The notes beneath the pieces are model-generated. The model was not told where the DNA came from, ran no database searches, and saw only the letters and a program-made list of their open reading frames with translations. The translations under genes were made by a program, and so were the position numbers. DNA of 64,000 nt from Crossaster papposus (Eukaryota > Echinodermata > Asteroidea > Velatida > Solasteridae): the NCBI GenBank assembly GCA_037893245.1, contig JBAIAA010000350.1, positions 434,001-498,000 of the forward strand, in the 5' to 3' direction. Of the stretch, positions 12,457-27,400 are shown one piece after another. Numbering within the stretch: position 1 is the first letter of the stretch; the number at the start of each line of letters is the position of its first letter.

Positions 12457-15400
12457 GCTGATTATTTTATGTTTTGCCTGACAGTTTGTTCGTTTATCTG
12501 TTTGTTTTGTTTTAGGTGTCTAGACGTAAGCGTCGATCTACTCGCGTAGACCTGATCATCGTGGTGAACAGTAAGACTTTAACTGAGCAGGGTGCTTTCA
12601 ACTTTGACCCCTCCCTGACCCCGACGATCCAGGGGATCAGTCCAAACGTGTCCATAGTGCAAGGTACTTAAAAATTAAAATATGAGCTCGGTATATTTAA
12701 CCATAACCAGAAAAACCAATACATTTTTAGATTGTTAAAAAGGTCTATGCAATGTATTTTTCTTGGGAACACATTTTCATGGATTGCATTAAAACGATAG
12801 ATGAACACTCATTTTGATTCTAGCACTATAGTGCTTTCTGCTTCTTCTTTTTTTGCTTTAATTTTAAATTAAAAAAAAAATTAATTATTGTTACTGATTT
12901 TTCCTCTGTGGTAAAACATGCTTTTCCTGTGCTTACTGTTATTAAACAGTCTCTATGAAATGACAGAGTCTGTGTTGAGTACAAAATCAGCTGTTAACTA
13001 GAGCTATTAATTTGGGTTCTGGCCGAGATTGGTCGTTCTAAACAGTGTCTCAAATAAGTCCACCACAACAATACAAAAAATATACGAGTTGTGGCTAGTG
13101 TGCTGTTTTAGAGTTTCTAAAAAAATAGTTACAAGAGTTTTGTTTTTTTAGCATTTGCTGTGTTAGTTTTCTAAATTTACAAAACAATTTATCCTTCGAC
13201 AGTTTTGCATTAGCAAATATCACCAGATATCAAATTTTCATCAAAGTTCCAAAATCTAACATTCTTGTTTTGTTACAACATGGGTCTGTATTTTGTGAAA
13301 TTGAGCGAGACTTCCTGCAACGAACACTTTTGAGAAACTGGTTTTCTTGGGTTTTTTTTTGCGTAGGCGGTGGCGTACTTGTGATTTCCGGCAGCGGTTT
13401 TGGAAGCAGCGGGGCCTCGGTGACTATCGGCAACGTGGACTGTCCAATCATTGGCCACGAAGACGGTCAGATCAACTGCACAATTCCTGAGCACGCTCCC
13501 GGAAACTTCCAAGTTATTTTGGAGGTATCGGGCAAAGGGTTTGCTGAAGCCAAGTGAGTTATTCCAGAAAATCTGAAGTGTATTTTTCACAGCTATTTAA
13601 CCAGTTCGTGCCGGATGACGTATATAAACGCAAAGTTGTCCCCAGATTCAAAACGGATGACGCATAAACACGCCACGAGCAAGGCCGGAAATGTCTGTCA
13701 GCATCGAGCGAGCAAGCTGGAAATGCGTGGGTGTCCTTCCCAGGACTATCGGCCTGAACCCGCTTCGGATCGAGTTTCGTTGGTTGCGAACTGGTTAATG
13801 ACGGCAAACATCTTGTGCAATTTATTCTTTCTGGCATGCTGTCATTTTGAAGAAAACTACAAAAGAATGTTATTTGTAAATTTCTGTTGGCAGTCATCTT
13901 GTGATCTGCGAATGTTGTGTGATTTCACTGAATCTAAAGCATTGTAATAAAAGCATTGGCAGCTGGATTTCACTAGATATCCTGCCATAATTCCCAAAAA
14001 TTGAATTTTATAAACAAAATCACGATCCCCAGACGGCGATCGCGAAAAAAGAAAAAGAACGAACGCCGTTTTTTTCTTGTTTTTCTCCGCATCTATGATT
14101 ATAAAACTTCAAACAGGCCAGTTAAACGATATTTACTATAAAATACAATCCCCAAATCCACCCATTCATGATAATTCAAGCAATTACCAATGGTTTATCC
14201 TACATTTAATGCCCTGCAATTTTTTTAACCTACAAAAAATGTGAAACTCCATGAATGGCCGTAAAATCAATGATAAAACATCTTTTTTATTATTGCTATG
14301 ATTAACTAGATGACTGCCTTACCAGTTCATAGTGACATCCTGTTAATTAGTGTTTTTTTCTGTGGATTTTCAAACAGCGGCATGAAATTCCAGTACACGC
14401 TGGAAGCGACAGGTCTGTTCCCCAGCCGCGGCTCTGTTCAAGGCGGCACCGTAGTGACCGTCACCGGCGCGGGCTTCGGCAGTAATGCCAGTGACGTTGC
14501 AGTCAGTATGGGAGGCATAGAGTGCACGGTGGAATCGGTAGCTGACGACAGCATCCAGTGTGTGACGACCACTTCGGAGGTCACTCACTACGTGGACAAC
14601 TTTGGCAAGCACCAGTGTAAGTCTTACGGAGTTCTTGGCTTCTTGTAGCATATCTTGGAGGAAGGTTAACCCTGTGCCGCACCCGGGGTGTGTTTACACC
14701 CCCCTAATGTAAACAAACCATTCTCAATGAGTTGAATAGTTGAAAGGAGATGGGGGGGGGGGGGGGGTGGTAAAAGCACTTCTGAACAAACAGAAAGTAG
14801 GTTTGTACACATACCTAGGGGACTTTCTCAGAGTTGGCATGTCTAGGGTTTGGCCTTGCTTGACCTCAAACCCAGTCTACTCAGTGACTATACAGTCCTT
14901 TTTGGAATTTACCAGGGTAGGCATTTCTGGAGTATCAATGTCTGGGGGCTTTTATTTCATTTTCATATGAAAAACAAAAGAACCTGCTGCCCCAAAGGCT
15001 GGACGCAGGGTGGTCGAAATGCCCAATCTCCCCCCCCGCCCCTCCCCTCCCACCTTCCACACTTTCTTCTCCCTCTTGCCGGTACAAAATAATATCCAGT
15101 CATAGCATCAGTTGAATAACACTTGATAATAATGCCTGATAGTGGACTTAGTTATCCATCCCAACCCTATTCATACTGCGAAGAGCTCGGGGCTAATTTC
15201 TTGGAACTGCTAAGCACAAAAATGTGCTTAGCATGAAAATTCTTCCTTGGCAAAAACAGGGTTACAAACCAAATTTTCAGGTTATGTATATGGTTTGTGA
15301 CTGGTGTTCAGCTTGTATTCAGCTTAAAAAGCACATAGAGTTTTGGCTGGTAACCTGCTTTTTTGTGCTAAGCAAATTGTTGTGCTTAGCAGCTTCATGA

Positions 15401-18400
15401 AATTGGCCCCAGATCATCTTGTCTTTTTTCAGTGTGAGGGGCTGGTTCTCTGTAGCCCACACCTCGAGTGGCCTGTGGCCTTGTGATGGGCAATTTACAT
15501 AAAAATAAAAATGTTATAGGACTATATTCCGTATATCTCTGCTTCCATTTTGCAGTGTACGGTGTCGGCTACAAGTGGAACCCCCAGGTGCTGTCTGTCA
15601 CGGCCGGTGACATCGTGACGTGGCGGTGGGCCGTGCAGCAGCAAGTGACCGGTATCGGATACGCCGTCATGGAAACGGCCGATGCTGATGCTGTCCTGTA
15701 TGACGGACATGGATTCTTCAGTGGGGAACGGTCCCCAAACGGTAAAAACAAAATAATATATAATTTGTGCAGCCGAGTGTTTGATTTTCGAAGCATTATT
15801 AGCATGGTTTGCTCAAAGAGGGCGACAAAGTAAACTTTCTTTTGGCTTTAAGTGGGAGACTCACCTCAATAGTGCGACATTTTACTGTCGCCCAATTCAT
15901 CAAAGGTGAAGGAGAAATGTTTTTACTGTCGGAAACAGGCTTGATCGATAGAGCAGGGTCTAAAACGTAAACATACGTAAGGCGACAGAAAAGGTCGGAA
16001 AAAAAGTTGTAGGTAAACCTATGGAACTGTCGCCCTAGTGTGCAATTCAGAGTAATTATCATTGTAAATTATCATTCATTATTATTAAAAGATCCACGAC
16101 CCATCTTTCTAAAATTATCCCGCAGGATTTTGACTAGATTTTATTTTGTTACATATTCATTTTTTTGGGCTTAAAAAAAAACAAAAAAAAACGATTTAAC
16201 TTTAGTCATTTTTTTCATAAATTTTACCTCAAATTGTATTTTTTTCCCCACAAAAGAAAAACCCACCACAAAACGGCCAAATGCTACAAGAGACTTGTTT
16301 TGCTCTCTGCAGGTGCCTTTGCGTACAGGTTCTCCACTCCCGGTATATACTTCTACTCCAGCGGTCCCGTGGACGAGGACGAGACGCTGTTTATGAAGGG
16401 AACGATCAAAGTCTACGAACCAACCACCACGTCGGTCAAACTGTTGGTAACGGTTGGCGGTTACGACGCCCTGCATAACATGGAGTCGGGTATGCTGCGA
16501 TGAACAAAATTTCTGACCCGCTTCTACAAAACCCGACATAAGTCGCACAGGCTATTTTCGAGATACAGCTCGTCAAAGTTGAAATGGGGTGAAAAATCTG
16601 GCGGACATCCATTTGTGTTTTTCATTATTTTTTTTATTCTTTGATATGTATACTGTAACCCTCAGTAATAGGTTAAACAAAATCAACTTTATTGATGAGA
16701 AAGTACAAAAATCAGGCATTAATTGAGGCAAACTGTGTCCCTAAAAAAAAATACATCCAAATAAAATCCTCATAAATTTGGAAGTATGTATGGTATAAAG
16801 GTGGTTTTGGTACCAAATGAAAGCTGAAGATGTGTACTAAATGGAAAAAGCAATATCTCACTTTTGTCTGGTTTTTTGGGAGCAGGTCACATTTGTAAAC
16901 ACTGCTTAATTGATATATGATGTCTGTACATTAATATCTAAGACAGTTTAGCAATTTCTATTAGTCGAGAGCCCGACACATGGTTATGTTTAAACGGCTG
17001 GTAAAACATGGCTTAGCCTGTTTTCGGTGGCACGTTAGATTTAAACCCCAATGAAATCTAGTCCATGACCTTTTTATTAGTTGAAACCTTACATGGTATA
17101 ATGCGCAAGTCCGTATGTATATTTTCTTTCTGGAATCAAAACTGGAATTATCTGTCGGCGACCGGCTCGCAGCGAGCGAGGCCGGGAAACCTAAGGGTGT
17201 GCTACCCACAGATGCTGGCCTAAACCCATCTCGAATTGAGGTTCATGAAAAAATGATCCCCCGTCTGGGCCCAGTCAATGTCGAAATAATCCCGGCGCAA
17301 ACTGGTTATTAGTCCAGACAATCATGCCGTACGAATTTCACGAATTTCAAACTAAGCAGAACTCCCATACGCTGGCTTTGTCATTTTCCCGAATGCAGGC
17401 GTGACCGAACCTGCCAGTTCAGACGATTGTCCCGGAAGCGACGTGGCTATCCCATCATGCACCGTGCCCCCTGCCGAGCAACCCGACGGTTCTAGTTTCT
17501 ACTATTCCTACTGGGCTTGCACCACACCTATTGTGGATGGCTTCAATCCAAAAATGTAAGTAACTAGGCACCTTTTTTCCCTGCCGTAGGTCCCTTGCCA
17601 CCGATATTTTAATTGACAGTGCTCCACTGACAATTACCAGGGGCCAATTTCATGGAGCTGCTAAGCACACAAATTTGCTTAGCATGAAAATTTGTCCTTA
17701 ATGTAATGTATATTGTTTGTGATCGATATTAATAGTTGGTTTTTGCTTAGCATGCAAAGCACATGAATTTTTTCCTAAACCTGTTTTTACTGAGCAAAAC
17801 TAATTTTGTGCTAAGCAAATTGTTGTGCTTAGCAGCTCCATGAAATTGGCCCCTGGAGCTACATGTATTCGTGAAGCTGATAAGCACAACAAATTGCTTA
17901 GCACAAAAAAGTCTTGCTTAGGAAAAACAGGTTACCAATTAAAACTTCACGTGCTTTTCATGCTAAGCAATAAAAACAGTGAATACCAGTCGCAAACAAA
18001 AATGCATCACCTGAACTTTTAGTTTGTAACTCTGTTTTTGCCAAGGAAGAATTGTTTTTATGCTTAATAGCAGCTCCATGAAAGTGGCCCCAGTTCTTAT
18101 TGTGCAGCTTTTTATTTAGCAAGACATAATACACACTGCATATGTTTAAAGGTTTGTGTACATCAATCTGAAATTGTTACTTGACGAGCCTATCTTGTCT
18201 TAGGTCGTGGAAAACGTTTGATTAAACTCAATGAGCTGAGTTTAGAAGTAAATGAAATGAAATGACGAATATTGATGAGGTGTTTCTGTCTTTTACAACT
18301 CATATTTTGACATTTTGGTTATTAGGGGCACCCCAGACCAGCTCATCAACATCACTGGAGTGGGCTTCAGAAACACGCTGTGCGAGAACAAGATCTCATT

Positions 18401-21400
18401 TGGTGGCTACTCCTGCGTTCCCCAGTCAGCCACGGATGTCTTCATGACCTGCCTGCTCGACACGGCAGGCAGCATGCCGGTCGGCGAACCACTCGCCATC
18501 TCCCTGGTCGTCAAGAACCTGGGCTTGGCGCTGGTCCAATTGCCAACGCCAGTTGACCTTGGATTTACCCTCAAGCCGCAGATCGACACGCTGTCTGTGC
18601 ACAGCGGGGCAGTGATGGGCGGCACCAAGATCGTTATCTCAGGAGACGGTTTTTCATCAGGCGATATTTCTGTGTGGATAGGCAACAGTGGTTGCACGGT
18701 CAAGTCGGTTGCCTACACGCAAGTGGTCTGCGTGACGACTCCCGGAATTGCGGGCAGCGCTGAGCTCCGGCTCCAGATCAACTCCCAGTGGGCTCAGTGC
18801 AACGGCGACTGCAGCTTCGAGTTCTCCGAAGCCATGACTCCCGTCGTTAACACCATCTCCCCGACCACCGTCTCCGGCCCCAGTACCTTGATCCAGATCT
18901 CCGGTGTTGGCTTTGTCAACGTGACCTCGGACGTCGCCATCGCGATTGCCGGGATCACGTGTGTCGTCATGGTGGCGAGCAGCGACCAGATTGATTGCGA
19001 GGTCGGGTACGTGCCCGTCGGCGACCAAGAACTAATCGTCAACATCGCAGCCAAAGGCAACGCGATGTTCAACACCAGCAACGTCATCAACAGTGCTGCG
19101 GTCATCTTTGGCATCAACCCAGATTCCGGAAGCACGGAAGGCGGGCAGACGGTCCAGATCCTCGGCAGCGGTTTTGTAAACGGAAGCTCCTCTGTTGACA
19201 TCGGCGGAGCGGATTGTGTCGTTCAGAGTGTGTCGCTCGCTGAGATTGTCTGCCTGACCTCGGACCACGCAGCAGATACTGTCAACCTCGTGGTGACCTC
19301 GCAGGGTGTAGACTACCCCGCCGTCAGTTACGAATACACGGCTGCCGAAACGCCAACAATTACTTCAGTGAGTCCCAGTACAGGTAAGTTTTTAGTTAAA
19401 ATTGTGTCTATATTCTTTTTTGAAAGATTTGTCGACCCTTTCCCTACCAAGGGTGACTAAGAAACCACACACAGAACACCTTCAATGCATATTTTTTTTA
19501 CTGCTTTTCAGAAAGCTTGTATACTGGTATGTTTGGACACTCGTACATCAACCATATACCAGCTGAAATAGTGTTTTCAGATCGTTCTAATGGTGTAATT
19601 TATTCATTGTGTTAACTTTAAAAAAAAAAACTTCTTCTAAAGTATCCACACTCGGTTCGAGGAATTGTGTGCCATTTGGTCATGTTGTAAAATAGCTTGC
19701 AGTTTTTTTTAACTGGGACCAGATCAACAAACAGGCATAACCTTCTTATTTGTACACATGATGGCCTTGATTTTTACATCTCACAAAAGAATAAAGTTCA
19801 AGGAACAAACTTCATGAACAACTCATTTGATTTTAATCCCTCCTTGGCAGTGAAACTTTGGGGTCCAACTTAGGGTTCCTTTTTAACGCTCAGTGATTCC
19901 GCATGACTGAGTCAATAATGTGGTTCTAGGGAGAGCAATGAACATTGTGGTAAGGAAGGAAAGGGTTATTGTTTAACTGGTTGGAGGATGTGTATTTGCG
20001 CAAAGTTTTCTCGGAATTTAGAACGGATAACGGATAAACGCGTCACGAGCAAGGTAGAAAATATCCGTCAATGACCGGCTCGCAGCAAGCGAGCAAGCCA
20101 GGTCAGAAATCAGGGTGTGCTACCTACATATGCTGGCCTGAACCTGTCTCGAATCGAGGTTCGTGAAAAACAATCCTACGCCTGGGCCAAATCAATGTCA
20201 AAATAATCCCGGCGTGAAATGGTTAAATAAATCTCATTCCTACTGTTTTTGGTAAATGCTACGCCATTTGACTTCCTTCCCGTTTGCAGGCGTCACTGGC
20301 GACAGCATCACAATCAGTGGCTCTGTTTTCAGCACCGACGCGGCCGACATTAGCGTCTCCATCGACGGAGCAGTCTGCGCAGTCAGCAGCGCGGCCGTTG
20401 ATGCCATCTCGTGCACCCTGGGCCCCCACTCGGCCGGTACGTACCCCGTGGTGGTTTACGTCGAGGGTAAGGGCCTGTCGGCAAGCGACACTACGTTCGA
20501 GTACAAGCTGACCGTTTCCTCCGTGAGCCCCGCAGAAGGTGAGTTCCTATTCAATATTAGATTTGTTGGCCAATGTGTATTTTACACTGTCTACTCAGAT
20601 TTGTCTTAAGGGATTATTTCAAATGTGACTCGAGTGGGAGTCGAACCCACGACCTCCAGCTTTCTAGTGCAGACATCCCACCACTCAACCACTGAGCTAG
20701 CAGGCTAGTAACTAGTAACTAGGGGTCGGTAACTGGCTAGTAACTGGGTCGGCTGGCTAGTTCTGGGCCCAATTTCTTGGCTCTGCTAACTACAGAATTC
20801 CGCGCTTACAATCACCATTTTGTGCTAACTGCGCGAACATAAACTTTCTGTGCTAACCCTGTAAGCACAGAAACAGACAAATAAGCATTTTTGTTTGTAT
20901 TATTTAACGTTTATTATTTTTTTATTATTAATAATTTATTTTTATTAAATGTTTTTTAGGGAGTTTTGGTGGTGGCCAAATCCTGTCCATTGACGGCGCT
21001 GGTTTCGACAAGACGGCCGTTGTCATGGTTTGCAGCAATTCCTGTCCAATCAGCAGCTCCACGTCTTCGCTGATCGAGTGCGAAGTCCCTGCCAATTCAG
21101 GTCAGAAAATGTTCCCTTTTCTTGAGAATTGTTTCCCCTCAAATCGATGACAATATTGCTGATAGTAGAGTTGTTTTATCTAATAAATAAATAATACAAA
21201 TAAAATCCGTTTGGTTACAGGTAGTAGCAGTGTGGTTTGTGACGTGACGGTCACTTTGGCCAGTGGGGCCACGGCTACTGTATCAGACGCCTTCACCTAC
21301 AAGAGCAGCCTGACGCCGGTCATCGACTCGGTACAGCCACAGCGTGGGGGAACGGCCGGAGGAACCTCTCTCACCGTCGCAGGATCGGGATTCCAGTAAG

Positions 21401-24400
21401 GGATAATAAATGATAAAGCAGTAAACATTTTCCGTCAAATTTTTTTTTTCACGCTAAGCAATTTTTGTGTACTCCTGGTTTAAATTGACCTTTGTTTTTC
21501 TTGTTTCACAGGTCATCTGGTAACGTGGTGACAATCGGAGGGTCAGTCTGCACCGTCCAATCGGAATCCACCACCAAGATCATCTGCGAGACCGGGCCAC
21601 ACAGCCCGCCGGAGATGACCAAAGTCCGGGTGGAAGTCGGAAGCAACGGTATCGCGACCCAGGTAATTTATTTTGAAGATCCCCCGTCAGAAAATAGATT
21701 TGTTTGTTAATTTTTTTTCTCAACTATATATTTTAAAACTACTTTTAATTTAAAAGTACTACTGAAAGCCCACAAAATTCCACTTTATATCCTGACTTGT
21801 TGGTGAATATGTTGATCCTACTATTCTCGTACTTTTTTAACAGGGTCTTTTTAATGTCTAGGGCTGGATTATTTCCTTTAGATGGTTAAAGATATCTGAA
21901 ACTAGAATAAAGTATTTTTTGGTTAACCAGTTTGCGCCGGAGGACACGCAAAGTTTTCCTGAGATTCAAAACGGATGACGCATAAACACGTCACGAGCAA
22001 GGCAGGAAATGTCTGTCAGCAGCGAGCAAGCTAGGCCGGAAATGCGTGGGTGTTCTTCCCGTTACCGTCGGCTTGAACCCGCCTCGGATCGAGTTTCGTT
22101 AAAAATAATCCCGCGCCTCAACTCGGTGATGTTAAAATATTCCCCGCGGAAACTGGTTAAACAAATTAATTTTTTTTTAGAATATTTGTAAGACCATGTT
22201 GTAAGACCATGGGGTATCATCTTTAATGCGAAGGTCTATTTTTAGAACTATTAAACTAATTATTCTGTAATATGTAAATAACCTTTGACCTTCGTACAGG
22301 ACAATGCCGATTTCTACTACATCGACGTGTGGTCCTCTCGCTACACCTGGGGTAACCAAGACCCACCAATAGAGGGCGACTTTGTCGTCGTCCCGGCCGG
22401 CCAAACTCTACTCCTAGATGTCACCACCCCTATCTTGACGATGCTTCTTATCCAAGGTAGACTCTTTATAACCCTTGCTCATGTTTATCATCCAATGCAC
22501 TTTAACATGCATCCCCAAAAAATAACCTGTGTATTATCTTTTAATGAACACAGCTGGAGTGATTTGGCACGTGCTACTGCCATGCAGTGATCTGCCCTCA
22601 TAGAGGGAGGGTTAAAGAGAATTGGCAAGGCAGTGGTAACTGAATAATAAGTATTTTTTCTTCTCATTTCAGGAGGTAGGGTCATCTTCGACGAGGCTGA
22701 CATTGAGCTCCACGCTGAGAACATCCTGATTGTGGACAACGGGCTTCTTCAGGTGGGCACGGAGGAGGAGCCTTTTCAACACGATGCCACCATCATGATG
22801 CACGGCCACGTCCGCTCAAGGGAGCTGCCGTTGTTTGGCGCTAAGACCCTGGCTGTCAGGAACGGAACCCTGGATTTACACGGTAAACAAAAGCTTAGAT
22901 TCCGGTGGGCTCCACATTTATGAGGCGTTCTGACAAAATGAGACGGAACTGGGCACAAGGCGTAGTAGAGAAAACTGCAAAAACTAATTTTTTGTTTAGA
23001 TTTATTCATATTTTTAATCTTTGGTATCTCTACCAAATATATTTTGTTAAGAAATACTACGGAATTAGTGTAATTAGAATAAAAGTGAAAGATAATTGAC
23101 ATTTTTTCATATCGCATTTTTCCACGCATTTTTCCCTCAATTTTACTTTTGCAACATGTTGATAATGCGAAATTTAATATGCTATATTTTGTTAAGGAGA
23201 ATTTTTTCCTCTTTTCGAATACCCAAGGACCCTCATGTCAACCTCTGCCTAGTTCCTTCTCATTTTGCCAAATCAAGTTTTCAAAAAAAGGCGTAGAGCT
23301 CTTTTGCAAAAAAATCCCAAAACAATTATTTTGTCGGCGACCACAAAAATTGAAAGTTAGCTGGTGTTCTACGCTGGTTTTGAAATTTTTGTAAAATCTC
23401 CATGGAGCAAGATTATGGCCAAATAATTGTGGTGACATTACGTGCATATTTTGTCTGTCTGTCGTCATTCAGGCAAGCCGGTACCCATCACGTGGACCCG
23501 CCTGGCCCAGACCGCCCCAGCTGCCGCCACCCAGATGGTCCTGGAGAAATCGGTGACGTGGAAGGCCGGGGATCAGATCGTCATCGCGTCCACTGGCCAT
23601 CGGCACAGCCAAAAGCAGAACGAGTTCCTCACAATAACAGGTTTGCACGCCAAAGTATTATTTGAACTTTACAAACTTGCAGATTTTGTTGTGAAAAAAA
23701 ACTCTGCTTCTCCCAACACTCCAGTGAAAAACAGTGTGTATTTGCGGTTGTGTACCTTATTACAAACCTTTTGAACTTGACAAAGACGAACGTGCGGGAA
23801 ACACGTCCCACTTCCTTTTCTTTTGGGGAAACAAATTGCAAGATGGAAAAGGAGAGTTTTAACAAAAAATAAAATATGCTGTAGATTACAGGAAAATGGC
23901 CCCAGACTCTTCTAGCAGGGCGAGCGCGCGTGCCACAACTTGCCTTTACGAGTAGCTGCTTGGTACATTTCACGCCTTCCCTTTGGATAATCCTGCATCC
24001 TCGGCTCACAAACACAAACCGAAGTGTTTTGTCTATTTCCTCAAAAAGGGAACCAGATTAATAAAAATTTTTGAACAAAATTTGTCGCAGCTGTTTCCGC
24101 CGACGGAACCGTCCTGGACTTTGAGCCACCACTGGAGTACGAGCACTACGGCTTCACCCAAGTCGTCGAGGGCGTCGTGCTGGAAATGCGCGCCGAGGTC
24201 GGGATGTTGACCCGGAACGTCAAATTCAGGGGATCAGTCCAGGAGGAATGGACAGAGACCATCGAGGCCTGCCCTGCAGAGTTTGACACGAGTAAGTTCT
24301 GCCAAAATCTGATGCATTAGTAGCCTAAAAAGGAACTTCTATATATCTTCATTATAAAACATACTCGAATGTAATATTGTGCACTCCACTCTCTACCCAT

Positions 24401-27400
24401 CTATACTCCTGGGTGGAGAGGCAATTGCAGTAAAGTGTCTTGCCCAAGAACACAAGCATCATGTTCCCGGCGAACACCGTAACCATTGGACCACAGCGCC
24501 TCACAAAAATGACTCGTCATTCTTTTAAGAATATCTTGAAAGCTACTTTTTGTCTAAATTAGTTTCTCCTTTGGGCTAGAATATTTATTTATAAATTGAG
24601 TAAAAATTAAAATGTGAGATTTTTTCCGTCATTGGATAAATCAGACTTACAGTTGCTGAAGTCAGTTAATGTATAGTACAGAACAAAAAGTTTTAATATT
24701 TTTTTTCAGTTATACACCTGCCAGTTTTTCTCATTCAGCGCCCATAAAAGACCTATCTACAATGACTGCACAACAAATCGATATCTTCGTTTTCTGAATT
24801 TGTAAAGATTTAACTGTGACTCATTTTTGCCCTGGTCTCTCAGATCAATTTGCCACTCAGACATGCTTCCAAGGCCGCTTCGGCGAGGAAACAGGCAGTG
24901 ACCAGTTTGGCGCCCAGATGATGCTTTTTGCCAGGTACCAGGACGAACAGTTGGTGACCGGTCGCATCGAGTACGTGGAGGTCACCCACGCAGGTCAAGC
25001 CTTCCGTCTGGGCCGCTACCCGATCCACTTTCATCTCAACGGCAACGTGTCAGGATCCTACGTGCGTGGCTGCGGCATCCACCACACCTTCAATCGCGCC
25101 GTAACCATCCATGCCGTGCACAACCTCCTGGTGGAGCACAACGTAGCCTACAACATCTTGGGCCACGCCTACTTCTTGGAGGACGGCATTGAGACGGGCA
25201 ACATCATCCAGTACAACCTGGGCGTCTTCGTCCGTCCCAGCAGCAGCTTGCTGAACGTCGACATTACCCCGGCCACCTTCTGGATCACCAACCCGGACAA
25301 CATCGTCAGGCACAACGCGGCGGCCGGCGGCTCGCATTTCGGCTTCTGGTACAATATGCCCAACCATCCCGGGGGACCGTCGTTTACGTCCTCGATCTGT
25401 CCCCGCAACGTCCCCCTGGGAGAGTTCCGGAACAACTCGGCCCACGCCCAGGGCTGGTACGGCATCTGGATCTTCCCGTCCTACCACCCGAAAGTAGGTG
25501 GGGGCTGCAATGCCGGGGAGGACGAGCCAGCCAAGTATTACAGCCTGTACGCCTGGGAGGTGGAGCGTGGCGCGGAAGCCGTTGCCGTCGGCGCCATCCA
25601 GTTCCATGACTTTTTGGTTGCAGATGCGGACAAGGCTGGAGTGGAGTATCAGACGGTCAGCGAGCTCTGGGGTGGCTCCCTGGTGAAGAATCTAACGGTG
25701 ATCGGTTACAGCAACATATCAGAGGCCAACAAGGCTGAGGAATGTACAGAGGCAGGGATCCAGGCCCCTAAAGCCGACGGCCTGATTGTAGACGGCACCA
25801 AATTTATCAACTTTGACCAGCCCCGCTGTGCCGCCCTCCGGGCCTGTGCCCACTGCAAGGCGGACCAGGGCGGCTTCTCGTTTCGCACCAGGGGACTTGA
25901 GTTCCTCAACTCGCCGAACAAGGCCGGCTTCAAGTGGCAGCACTCTTGCTGGATTGACGACTTGGACGGGACTCTCACCGGAACGGCCGATTACAAGATC
26001 CTCCCTAGTAATCCCAACCTTCCTCCAGACCACTGCGGGCAAGTCGCTGCTTACAGTGTCGGCTTTTCAGGCTCGTACTGTGACGCAACCGTCCATCTCC
26101 ACCGTTTCGCCTTCAACCAGCCTCTGCCTTCCTCCCTATTGTACAAGAACGCCCTGTTCACCAACAAGCATGGCACGAGCATCATCCCTTACCACAAGAA
26201 GCGCATCACACACCCCAAGGGCTGGATGATAACCCTCATCAACGGAGACAACTACAACATGATCTTTGAAGATGTGGACCATGTCACCAATATCTCCTAC
26301 ACTGGGACCTTCTACAACTTCGACGATGGCGATTTTGTACTGGTCAACCACAACTTTACCCAATGGCCTGATAAATTTGCAACGACTGGCGTCATAAAGA
26401 ATAGCACCGAGGTCGTACCGACGTACGTTGCAGATGATAACGGAGACTGGCACTTTGACAATGACACTAGAATCTTTACCTATATCGGTAAGCACCTCTT
26501 TTATTTCTGATTTCAAGATTTGTTTTTGCCAAAATTTTCTTCACAATTTTTCTGATTTCAAGATTTTGTTGCCAGAAATATTTCAATTTATTTTGTTTTC
26601 TGATTTTATGTTTTTATATCTTACTAAATTTAGGATTTAAAAAAAATTCCTTAAAAAAAAGAAAGTTGAAACTCTTTGGGACAATTTCATTGATTTTCCA
26701 ATCATTGTCTTCGATCTCATTTCCTGTGCAACGATTGTGTCTATCCAGTGTCAGGCAAGGGCGAGACCGAACCGGTCAACCGTAACGTGGACCTGGACGT
26801 TTACCAGTGCTTCTTCAAGGACTGTCTGAAGCCGGTGCCCGATATTCCCGAACCGCCCCCCGAGGGCCGACCGGACCTCTTCCGCATGTGGTCAGACCCC
26901 TCCTCCTGGGACGATGTTGAAGAAGGCTGGAGTGGTGCCCTGAACGGATCAGTCTACGATGTCATGATCATCCCATGTAAGTCGGGGTGCCTTGCCAATA
27001 TGTGACCTGTCACTTTCCAAGAACCAGCTTCAGTTTTATCACCTAAAGTAAAATTTGCCTCATTTGAAAACTTGATTTTCAGTTGCAATTAACCAGTTCG
27101 CGCCGGATGACGTATATAAACGCATACATTTCTCTAAATTCAAAACAGATGACACATAAACACGCCAAGTTCAAGTTCGGAAATGTATGTCAGCAGCGTG
27201 CAAGGCCGGAAATGCGTGGGTGTGCTTCCCGGCACTATCAGCCTGAACCAGCTTCGGATCGAGTTTTGTTAAAAATAATCCCGCCCGTCGGCTCGGTGAT
27301 GTTAAAATAATCCCGGCGCGAACTGGTTAATGGTCATTTGAGGTCAAGTTGTTTAAAAAAGGGCAATTGCAAAAGTAGGTGAGACTTGTGGTTTGAGAAC

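Noticed and set aside
15848..16046. Weak inverted repeat with TGTCGCC words
   Set aside because: Pairing is short and patchy; could not be told from chance in AT-rich DNA.
18657..19201. Minus-strand frames of 123 and 135 aa
   Set aside because: Antisense shadows of the four-IPT exon.
20635..20702. Possible tRNA gene on the minus strand
   Set aside because: A and B boxes are present, but no convincing full cloverleaf, and degraded relatives occur nearby; treated as a SINE head.
23629..24015. 128-aa minus-strand frame
   Set aside because: Lies in an intron of the + gene with no recognisable domain and runs through low-complexity sequence.
25050..25607. 185-aa minus-strand open frame
   Set aside because: Shadow of GC-rich exon 28. 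No family resemblance, and the + strand translation is clearly fibrocystin-L.
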